A program made the translations under genes and the position numbers. This document shows positions 1 to 4,934 of a DNA stretch of 7,086 nucleotides, in pieces; within the stretch, counting starts at the first letter, position 1; the number at the start of each line of letters is the position of its first letter. The stretch comes from an uncultured Eubacteriales bacterium (GTDB lineage Bacteria > Bacillota > Clostridia > Lachnospirales > CAG-274), in NCBI GenBank assembly GCA_902496345.1, contig CABVAP010000119.1, forward strand, positions 1-7,086, written 5' to 3'. The notes below the pieces were generated by a model. That model worked only from the letters and a program-made list of their open reading frames with translations. It was not told the DNA's origin and made no database searches.

Positions 1-2
1 AG

Positions 3-44
3 TCTGCGACGCTTTTTGAAATCGACAATAACGATAAAAATTAA
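3..44 (+). CDS. possible C-terminal tail of a + strand gene cut by the window edge
   Basis: A short open stretch from the window edge ends in TAA at 42-44 and would encode a polar tail ending EIDNNDKN. Seventeen bases after the stop is a hairpin followed by T residues (61-99), the arrangement expected at the 3' end of a + strand gene. Thirteen residues are too few to identify a family. Another frame stops at 17-19, so the reading frame itself is uncertain. The call rests mainly on the terminator. Confidence 0.2.
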   Translation, partial: SATLFEIDNNDKN

Positions 45-60
45 CTTTTTCGACACTCTG

Positions 61-99
61 ATAATTGATTTTATGTTATTGAAAAAATCAATTATTTTT
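61..99 (+). terminator. probable intrinsic terminator for an upstream + strand gene
   Basis: A perfect 12-bp inverted repeat (61-72 with 84-95) encloses an 11-base loop and runs straight into a short T tract (95-99) on the + strand. No T tract follows on the minus strand, so it points to a + strand transcript entering from outside the window. The stem is almost all A-T pairs, so termination may be weak. Confidence 0.45.
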
Positions 100-100
100 C

Positions 101-135
101 AAAAAAATGGTTGCCGATTTTTCGACAACCATTTT
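101..135 (-). terminator. intrinsic terminator of the Asn-rich protein gene
   Basis: ATGGTTG (107-113) pairs with CAACCAT (126-132). An inner CGA/TCG pair set (115-117 with 122-124) continues the stem after one C·A mismatch. Read on the minus strand, the stem ends in seven T residues (107-101). It starts two bases past the TAA of the minus-strand gene at 137. The flanking A/T runs could let it act in both directions. Confidence 0.75.
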
Positions 136-136
136 C

Positions 137-757
137 TTATCTTGAAAGTTCCATAATACAAGATAAATATCCTATTCTTGCATTTTTAAAAGATAAGGCC
201 ATATTAAATTTATCCTCACTTGTTTTTTGTATAAAATTTGTGATTTCAAAGATAGAGTTACATTCTTCTTCCATTGCCCACAAAATACCGTCAAAAAAGT
301 CGATGCTTTCATTTATAACGCTATTTTTTATATGGCAATCTTTTTCAAATTTATCTTTATAATATTTACAATAAAATTTCATAAGATAATCACAGTTACA
401 AGAAATTTTTTTCAATATTTTTCGCATTTTTACATTTTCACAAATTCCATTTAAGTAATCATAAAACAAGTTACTATTTCTTTCATTTAAAATAAATTCG
501 GAAATTTTTTCTGAAATATAAAAGTCATTTTCGGAAGATTTTTTGTTTTTTTCTTCTATGCTCTTTTTTTCTGCTTCTATATTCCTTTGAACCATTTCAT
601 TGAATAATTCTTGAGTGTAGTTATTACAGTTATTATAGCCATTATAAGCATTATAACCGTTATAGTTCATATATCCATTACAATTGTTCACAGGTGGAAA
701 ATTATTGTTATTTCCATAGCCATTTATATTATTAAATCTCCAAGGGAAAAATGCCAT
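137..757 (-). CDS. Asn/Gly/Tyr-rich protein with a ferritin-like C-terminal half, function unknown
   Basis: I do not recognise a named family. The 206-residue protein has three parts. Residues 1-48 are low-complexity and rich in Asn, Gly and Tyr (repeats of the NGYN kind). Residues 50-80 are a charged, probably helical or coiled linker. Residues 83-206 look all-helical, with two related halves: E91 followed by an FYDYL segment, and E163-E164-E165 in WAMEEE followed by a second helix. That spacing resembles rubrerythrin/ferritin-like four-helix domains. The usual partner E and H metal ligands appear replaced (CNCDYL near 121; NARIGYL near 192), so metal binding is doubtful. It contains nine Cys. 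ATG at 757 is preferred over an in-frame TTG at 772 because GGTGAG lies just upstream (761-766). It follows the XRE regulator gene by 50 bases, probably in one operon. A spore-surface role is conceivable from composition and the nearby sporulation genes, but this is inference. Confidence 0.78.
   Translation of the reverse strand: MAFFPWRFNNINGYGNNNNFPPVNNCNGYMNYNGYNAYNGYNNCNNYTQELFNEMVQRNIEAEKKSIEEKNKKSSENDFYISEKISEFILNERNSNLFYDYLNGICENVKMRKILKKISCNCDYLMKFYCKYYKDKFEKDCHIKNSVINESIDFFDGILWAMEEECNSIFEITNFIQKTSEDKFNMALSFKNARIGYLSCIMELSR
615..711 (-). repeat. degenerate in-frame repeat encoding the Asn-Gly-Tyr-rich segment
   Basis: On the + strand, short units such as ATTATAGCC, ATTATAAGC and GTTATAG recur in phase with the codons. 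They encode alternating Asn, Gly, Tyr and Ala residues (about 16-48 of the protein). Such tracts change length by slippage, so copy number may vary between strains. Confidence 0.5.
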
Positions 758-807
758 AAACTCACCATACAATTTTGTTATAATATATTCAAAAGGTGAG
801 GTTAAAA

Positions 808-1035
808 TTATCTATTTTCTAGGATAATTTTTTTTATGTTGCTAATTCCTGTAATATAGTCCATTGATACATCATAAAACTTTGCTAAAATTATAATATT
901 GTCAATAGGTATTCTTGTTTTACCACTTTCATAGTCACTATAAGTCCTTTGACCAATATTCAAAAGGTTTGCTACTTTTTGTTGGGTTAAAGAATTATCT
1001 TCTCTAAGCTCCCTTATTCTTTCGTTATATTTCAT
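808..1035 (-). CDS. XRE-family (Cro/CI-type) helix-turn-helix regulator
   Basis: This 75-residue protein is essentially one HTH_3 domain. Residues 1-15 form helix 1 (RIRELREDN). Residues 17-27 (TQQKVANLLNI) are helix 2, and 28-39 (GQRTYSDYESGK) are the recognition helix. Then come the family-typical IPIDNIIILAKFYDVSMDYITG segment and a short tail. Proteins of this size are usually dimeric DNA-binding repressors such as the DNA-binding half of SinR or phage-type repressors. No dimerisation or sensor domain is present. The start at 1035 has a good ribosome binding site, AAAGGGG, eight bases upstream (core at 1044-1047). It heads a likely two-gene operon with the Asn-rich protein gene, and a 10-bp inverted repeat lies just upstream of its promoter, so autoregulation is plausible. 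The target genes are unknown. Confidence 0.9.
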   Translation of the reverse strand: MKYNERIRELREDNSLTQQKVANLLNIGQRTYSDYESGKTRIPIDNIIILAKFYDVSMDYITGISNIKKIILENR

Positions 1036-1055
1036 TTATAAAACCCCTTTTTTAG

Positions 1056-1084
1056 ATTATAAATGAATAAATAAAAAAAATTGA
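1056..1084 (-). promoter_or_regulatory. candidate sigma-A promoter of the XRE regulator gene
   Basis: On the minus strand a consensus TATAAT (1056-1061) sits 17 bases after a weak -35 element, TCAATT (1079-1084). Transcription would start just upstream of the Shine-Dalgarno, giving a leader of only about 20 bases. The -10 is strong and the -35 is poor, which fits a regulated promoter. Confidence 0.45.
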
Positions 1085-1085
1085 C

Positions 1086-1108
1086 TTTTAGAGTTAAAAA
1101 CTCTAAAA
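1086..1108 (-). promoter_or_regulatory. 10-bp inverted repeat, candidate operator for the XRE regulator
   Basis: TTTTAGAGTT (1086-1095) and AACTCTAAAA (1099-1108) are perfect complements around a 3-base AAA centre. The site abuts the -35 element of the XRE gene. It lacks a T tract on either strand, so it does not look like a terminator. Size and dyad symmetry suit a dimeric HTH_3 repressor. Binding by this protein is inference. Confidence 0.5.
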
Positions 1109-1211
1109 ATATTAGACATAATAAACTGAAAAAAATTTTATTTAATAGAAATAAGGTAACAATGTAGAGAAAAATAAAATTTTAATATATATTGTTGTCT
1201 TGTTGTTTATC

Positions 1212-1250
1212 AAAAAAGGTTGCCAAAAATATTTGACAACCTCTTTTTTT
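1212..1250. terminator. bidirectional terminator-like hairpin
   Basis: AGGTTG (1217-1222) pairs with CAACCT (1237-1242). An inner C-G and three A-T pairs follow after a C·A mismatch. T tracts flank both sides: seven Ts at 1244-1250 on the + strand and six on the minus strand (1217-1212). It could be a second, back-up terminator for abrB or the end of an unrecognised + strand transcript. It closely resembles the hairpin at 107-132. Confidence 0.55.
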
Positions 1251-1257
1251 GCTAAAC

Positions 1258-1284
1258 AAAAAAGCTGTTTTGTTGCCAGCTTTT
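1258..1284 (-). terminator. intrinsic terminator of abrB
   Basis: AAAAGCTG (1260-1267) pairs with CAGCTTTT (1277-1284) around a 9-base loop. On the minus strand the stem runs into a six-T tract (1263-1258). It lies 18 bases beyond the abrB stop codon. Confidence 0.72.
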
Positions 1285-1302
1285 ATTTCATACGCTTATA
1301 AA

Positions 1303-1602
1303 TTATAAATCATCGTCATCTGAATCATAATCAAGTTCATCTTCGATAAGTTTAAAACCTGCAAGCTCTGCCAACTCACGAATAGACTGTTTAGAAACTT
1401 TTTTACCTTTGTAATCGATAAGGTCTTTCATAGACCCTGTGAAAACGTCAGCTGGTTCATATTTTTTCAAAACAATCCTATCGTTGCTTGTAAAAATTTC
1501 AAGCGGGTCTTTAATATTAATATTAAGACTTTTTCTAAGTTCAACGGGTAAAACAATTCTTCCAAGTTCATCAACTTTACGTACAATACCAGTTGATTTC
1601 AT
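1303..1602 (-). CDS. abrB: AbrB-family transition-state regulator
   Basis: This 99-residue protein is a close match to AbrB. Residues 1-47 form the SpoVT/AbrB swapped-hairpin DNA-binding domain (MKSTGIVRKVDELGRIVLP...LEIF), with the DNA-contacting basic residues R8, R15, R23 and K24 all present. AbrB dimers or tetramers bind AT-rich promoters and repress stationary-phase and sporulation genes during growth. The C-terminal part (51-82) has the KGKK..S..SI pattern. Many clostridial AbrB proteins have a CxxC...CxxC pair here, and the corresponding positions look like D52, T55, S70 and S73, so a zinc site is probably absent. The tail is strongly acidic (DELDYDSDDDDL). The start at 1602 was chosen over an in-frame TTG at 1620 because GGAGGTG lies five bases upstream and MKSTGIVRKVDELG is the family's usual N-terminus. 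It is divergent from spmA, a plausible but unproven target. Confidence 0.93.
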   Translation of the reverse strand: MKSTGIVRKVDELGRIVLPVELRKSLNINIKDPLEIFTSNDRIVLKKYEPADVFTGSMKDLIDYKGKKVSKQSIRELAELAGFKLIEDELDYDSDDDDL

Positions 1603-1667
1603 ACAAACACCTCCGTGCAATTTTTATCTCGAAAATATAATTTTTGTTAAAATTATTTACCGAACCT

Positions 1668-1696
1668 ATATTATCATACATAATAAAAAAAGTCAA
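1668..1696 (-). promoter_or_regulatory. sigma-A promoter of abrB
   Basis: On the minus strand TTGACT (1691-1696) and TAATAT (1668-1673) are separated by exactly 17 bases. The leader to the abrB start would be about 60 bases. It ends in a strong Shine-Dalgarno, GGAGGTG, at 1608-1614. Confidence 0.7.
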
Positions 1697-2050
1697 TAAG
1701 TTACAAAAATTTATTTTTTTTATACGTGATTTTTATATATATTGTCAAAACAATTCTATTTATTATTATATATTATTCAATTTTTTGGAATAATATATAA
1801 TTGCTGTAAAAAGATATTTGCCAAAAATGTAAAATTGTGTATATAACCGTGTATTTCCAGTACTGTAATTATTTGAGGCAATATTGTAAGTTTAGCAAAA
1901 TATGTAAATTTTATCAGAAATATTGTACAATACTAATAGAATTAATGAGATAGAATAATGCAACTTCTTTTCAATCATATTATAAACTCATATAAAATAT
2001 AATATACAAAAATATGCTTATAAAAATAAAATTGATAAGGAGGCTTTTAT
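1697..2050. other. long AT-rich spacer upstream of spmA
   Basis: This 354-base stretch between the abrB promoter and spmA has no convincing gene. It holds a 14-bp inverted repeat (1765-1801), several TTGT/GTAAA-like short words, and near the end a possible TATAAT (1998-2003) with a poor -35. A strong Shine-Dalgarno AAGGAGG (2037-2043) precedes spmA. In Bacillus subtilis spmAB is under sigma-E. TATACAAA (2003-2010) resembles a sigma-E -10, but no KMATATT-like -35 lies at the right spacing, so I cannot place the promoter. AT-rich DNA of this kind is typical of AbrB-bound regions. Confidence 0.4.
1765..1801. repeat. 14-bp perfect inverted repeat in the abrB-spmA spacer
   Basis: ATTATATATTATTC (1765-1778) is the exact reverse complement of 1788-1801, around a 9-base loop that is mostly T. 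No T tract follows on either strand, so it is not an ordinary terminator. It lies about 250 bases before spmA and 70 beyond the abrB -35. Confidence 0.6.
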
Positions 2051-2632
2051 ATGCTCAATTATCTTTGGGGTGGAATGATTTTAATAGGAATTATAGTTGC
2101 TGCGTTTAATGGTAAAATCCCCAATATAACCAATTCGGTAATAGACTCATCAAAAGAGGCTGTTACAACGTGTATAACGATGACAGGAATTTTATCTATG
2201 TGGACAGGACTTATGAAAATAGCAGAAAAATCTGGTCTTATAAAAATTTTATCAAAAAAAATGACTCCATTTCTAAAATTTTTATTTCCTGAAATACCAG
2301 AAAATCATAAGGCTTTAGATTACATATCAACAAACGTAATAGCCAACATATTTGGACTTGGTTGGGCAGCAACACCGGCTGGAATAGGTGCTATGGAAGA
2401 AATGCAAAAGCTTAACAAAGATAAAAAAACGGCGAGTCGTTCGATGTGTATGTTTATGATTTTTAATATGTCAAGTTTACAACTTCTTTGTGTAAATTTG
2501 ATAGCATATCGAACTCAATACAATTCAAAAAATCCCTCTGAAATAATAGGGCCGGGTTTATTTGCAACATTTGTTTCAACGATTGTTGGTGTGATATTTG
2601 TAAAAATCGTTGAAAGGTGGAAATACAGATGA
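2051..2632 (+). CDS. spmA: spore maturation protein A
   Basis: SpmA is an inner-membrane protein that acts with SpmB in dehydration of the spore core and in spore heat resistance, as shown in Bacillus and Clostridium. This copy has 193 residues, close to the usual length. It has about five hydrophobic segments (roughly 5-22, 37-58, 95-114, 131-152, 166-186). The conserved Gate/nucleoside-recognition core reads NVIANIFGLGWAATPAGIGA at 95-114, preceded by ALDYIS. It starts at ATG 2051 with an ideal Shine-Dalgarno (AAGGAGG, seven bases upstream). Its stop overlaps the spmB start in an ATGA arrangement, so the two are translationally coupled. In B. subtilis the pair follows dacB, which is not present here. 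Expression is expected in the mother cell during sporulation, but I cannot identify the promoter with confidence. Confidence 0.95.
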   Translation: MLNYLWGGMILIGIIVAAFNGKIPNITNSVIDSSKEAVTTCITMTGILSMWTGLMKIAEKSGLIKILSKKMTPFLKFLFPEIPENHKALDYISTNVIANIFGLGWAATPAGIGAMEEMQKLNKDKKTASRSMCMFMIFNMSSLQLLCVNLIAYRTQYNSKNPSEIIGPGLFATFVSTIVGVIFVKIVERWKYR

Positions 2633-3162
2633 ACATACTAATTCTAATTTCAGATTTAATGGTACCTTTAATTTTTGTATTTATAATATTTTATGGATAT
2701 TCAAAAAAAGTTGAAATATATGATGTTTTTGTTGAGGGGGCAAAAGACGGTTTAAAAACGATACTACAAATTTTACCGACATTAATAGGCCTTATGGTTG
2801 CTGTTGGGGTATTACGTTCGTCTGGGACGTTAGAACTGTTAGAAAAAGCAATAACTCCACTTGCCAAAGCAATAGGTTATCCTGTTGAAACTGTACCACT
2901 AACTTTTATGCGACTAATTTCGTCATCAGCATCAACAGGTATATTGCTAGACCTTTATAAAACATACGGTCCAGATTCATTTACAGGGCGATTTGTAAGT
3001 GTAATGATGAGTTCAACAGAAACTATCGCATACACAATGAGCATATATTTTATGGCTGTAAAAATAACAAAAACCCGCTATACTTTGCACGGTGCATTAG
3101 TTGCAAATATAGCAGGTGTTATGGCAAGTTTATGGATAAGCTCAATCCTTTGGGGAAAATAA
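2629..3162 (+). CDS. spmB: spore maturation protein B
   Basis: SpmB is the membrane partner of SpmA in spore core dehydration. The protein has 177 residues, the usual family length. It has an N-terminal membrane segment (4-24), a second near 44-62, and the diagnostic conserved core: FMRLISSSASTGILLDLYK (93-111), GPDSFTGR (114-121) and MMSSTETIAYTMSIYF (126-141). A last hydrophobic segment covers 155-175. The start at ATG 2629 overlaps the spmA TGA by four bases. An in-frame GTG at 2617 lies inside the Shine-Dalgarno-like GAAAGGTGG (2612-2620), so it is unlikely to be the start. The gene ends one base before the stop codon of the convergent ABC-F gene, and no terminator hairpin is visible between them. 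Confidence 0.95.
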   Translation: MNILILISDLMVPLIFVFIIFYGYSKKVEIYDVFVEGAKDGLKTILQILPTLIGLMVAVGVLRSSGTLELLEKAITPLAKAIGYPVETVPLTFMRLISSSASTGILLDLYKTYGPDSFTGRFVSVMMSSTETIAYTMSIYFMAVKITKTRYTLHGALVANIAGVMASLWISSILWGK

Positions 3163-3163
3163 C

Positions 3164-4717
3164 TTATACACTCTTTAAAGAAAATTCACTACAATCCCAT
3201 ATTTCATTAACAACATCTTTATAAAATTCAGGTTCGTGGCAAACCATAAGAATAGTGCCTTTATACTCTTTCAGAACTCTTTTAAGTTCGTCCTTGGCAT
3301 CAACATCAAGGTGGTTTGTTGGTTCGTCAAGTATAAGTATGTTGGTTTCTGTGTTCATTATTTTGCACAATCTAACTTTAGCCTGTTCGCCACCACTTAA
3401 AACAAATACTTTGCTTTCAAGCTGTTGTGTTGTTAATCCACATTTTGCAAGTGCTTGGCGAACTTCATACTGTGTGAAAGATGGGAAAGTATCCCAAACG
3501 TCCTCAATGCAAGTTTTATCAACTGGATTTTTAACTTCTTGCTCAAAGTATCCGATTTGTTGATTTCCACCTAACAGAACTTCGCCAGAAATAGGCTTGA
3601 TTTCGCCAATAAGACTTTTTAAAAGTGTACTTTTTCCAAGTCCATTTGCCCCAACAAGGGCAACTTTCATACCTCTTTCAAGTAATATATTTAAGGGTTT
3701 TGAAAGGGGTTCATCATATCCAATGATAAGGTCTTTTGTTTCAAATATAAGTTTATCAGATGTCTTTCCTACTTTAAACCTAAATTGTGGTTTTGGCTTT
3801 TCTTTTGATAATTCTATAATGTCCATTTTGTCTAATTTTTTCTGTCTGGCTTTTGCCATTCCAGAAGTTGCAACCCTTGCTTTATTCCTTGCTATGAAGT
3901 CTTTAAGCCCTGCAATTTCAGCTTGTTGCCTTTCATAAGCTGCTTCAAGCTGTCTTTTGTTCATTTCGTAAACTCTTAAAAATTCGTTGTAATCACCCAC
4001 ATATCTTGTAAGTTCTGCATTTTCAACGTGGTATATGACATTGATTACACTGTTTAAAAACTCTATATCGTGGGAAATGAGTATAAAAGCGTTTTCATAG
4101 TTTATAAGGTAGTTTTTAAGCCACTCGATATGTTCCTCATCAAGGTAGTTTGTTGGCTCATCTAAAAGCAAAATATCGGGATTTTGTAACAACATTTTTG
4201 CAAGAAGTATTTTTGTTCTTTGACCACCAGAAAGGTCTGTAACGTCTTTATCAAGTCCAATATCTTTTATACCAAGACCTTGAGCAACTTCTTCAATTTT
4301 TGTATCAAGATTATAAAAATCGCCAGAATCAAGAATATCTTGAAGCTCTGCTGCATTTGCCATAAGTGTATCAACATCTGCTCCATCATCGCCCATTTTC
4401 ATATATGTTTCGTTAAGTTCTTTTTCTATATCATATAAATAAGCGAAAGCCTCCCTAAGACATTCTCTAACAGTTGTACCAGCTTTAAGTTCTGCGTGCT
4501 GGTCCATATACCCAACCCTAACACGATTAGACCATTGTACATCGCCAGAATCAGGCATAAGTTTGTTTGTTATAATTTTCATAAAGGTAGATTTACCTTC
4601 GCCATTTGCACCAATAAGACCAATATGCTCACCTTTTAATAGCCTAAAAGAAACGTTCTCAAAAATAACTCTTCCACCAAAAGAATGGCTAATATCTTTA
4701 ACAGTAAGTATACTCAT
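3164..4717 (-). CDS. ABC-F family ATPase (YfmM-type), ribosome-associated
   Basis: The 517-residue protein has two ABC ATPase domains in tandem and no membrane segment, the hallmark of ABC-F proteins. These act on the ribosome as translation factors, and some confer antibiotic resistance. Domain 1: Walker A GANGEGKST (36-44), signature LSGGQ (162-166), Walker B LLLDEPTN with E187, switch H216. The interdomain linker (about 245-320) is long, charged and helical, as in the ribosomal P-site tRNA interaction motif. Domain 2: Walker A GANGLGKST (356-364), signature LSGGE (440-444), Walker B LILDEPTNHLD with E465, switch H494. All catalytic residues are intact. The N-terminus MSILTVKDISHSFGGR and the overall length recall Bacillus YfmM rather than the lincosamide/streptogramin-resistance types, so I call it a housekeeping-type ABC-F from memory of the family. 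GGAG (4726-4729) precedes the ATG by about eight bases. It has its own promoter with a short leader and no obvious attenuator. Confidence 0.92.
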   Translation of the reverse strand: MSILTVKDISHSFGGRVIFENVSFRLLKGEHIGLIGANGEGKSTFMKIITNKLMPDSGDVQWSNRVRVGYMDQHAELKAGTTVRECLREAFAYLYDIEKELNETYMKMGDDGADVDTLMANAAELQDILDSGDFYNLDTKIEEVAQGLGIKDIGLDKDVTDLSGGQRTKILLAKMLLQNPDILLLDEPTNYLDEEHIEWLKNYLINYENAFILISHDIEFLNSVINVIYHVENAELTRYVGDYNEFLRVYEMNKRQLEAAYERQQAEIAGLKDFIARNKARVATSGMAKARQKKLDKMDIIELSKEKPKPQFRFKVGKTSDKLIFETKDLIIGYDEPLSKPLNILLERGMKVALVGANGLGKSTLLKSLIGEIKPISGEVLLGGNQQIGYFEQEVKNPVDKTCIEDVWDTFPSFTQYEVRQALAKCGLTTQQLESKVFVLSGGEQAKVRLCKIMNTETNILILDEPTNHLDVDAKDELKRVLKEYKGTILMVCHEPEFYKDVVNEIWDCSEFSLKSV

Positions 4718-4760
4718 TTTTTCAACTCCAAAATAATATAATTAAAAGTGTTTCTTTAAG

Positions 4761-4789
4761 AATATATCATAATTAAACATAAGTTGCAA
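4761..4789 (-). promoter_or_regulatory. sigma-A promoter of the ABC-F gene
   Basis: On the minus strand TTGCAA (4784-4789) and TATATT (4761-4766) are 17 bases apart. The predicted leader is about 35-40 bases. GCAATA (4786-4791) and TATTGC (4796-4801) form a small inverted repeat over the -35 that could be a regulator site. Confidence 0.55.
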
Positions 4790-4811
4790 TATTTTTATTG
4801 CTAAAATATTT

Positions 4812-4838
4812 AAGGCTGTTGTGAAAATCAACAGTTTT
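4812..4838 (+). terminator. weak terminator-like hairpin
   Basis: CTGTTG (4816-4821) pairs with CAACAG (4829-4834). Two G·T and two A-T pairs extend the stem outward, and it is followed by TTTTCT on the + strand. It lies between the antiporter terminator and the ABC-F promoter, and no + strand gene leads into it. A competing hairpin, AGTTTT (4833-4838) with AAAACT (4843-4848), overlaps its right arm. Confidence 0.3.
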
Positions 4839-4872
4839 CTAAAAAACTATAATTTTTTGTGGACTTAAACAT

Positions 4873-4926
4873 AAAAATAGCTGTTTCATCAGATAGGTTT
4901 TTAATCTTTGAAACAGCCATTTTTTT
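4873..4926 (-). terminator. intrinsic terminator of the antiporter gene
   Basis: GCTGTTTCA (4880-4888) pairs with TGAAACAGC (4909-4917). Inside it AGAT (4891-4894) pairs with ATCT (4904-4907). After one A·C mismatch the stem extends outward by T-A and A-T pairs into T tracts on both strands. It begins eight bases past the antiporter stop codon. Confidence 0.75.
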
Positions 4927-4934
4927 CAAAATGT

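Noticed and set aside
1..162. A continuous open frame on the + strand from the window edge to about 162
   Set aside because: It runs through two terminator hairpins and over the end of the minus-strand gene. Its composition is that of AT-rich non-coding DNA.
615..711. Short repeated units as a CRISPR array
   Set aside because: The units are under 12 bases, degenerate, without spacers, and lie in frame inside a coding region.
804..835. Hairpin AAAATTATC/GATAATTTT with a T tract on the + strand at the end of the XRE gene
   Set aside because: No + strand gene leads into it, and on the minus strand it has only four Ts, so it is not supported as a terminator between the two cassette genes.
2003..2010. 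TATACAAA as a sigma-E -10 for spmA
   Set aside because: The best KMATATT-like match upstream (TCATATT, 1975-1981) is about 21 bases away instead of 13-14.
3255..3938. Open frames on the + strand opposite the ABC-F gene
   Set aside because: They are antisense to an intact, well-recognised ATPase and have no ribosome binding site or family resemblance.
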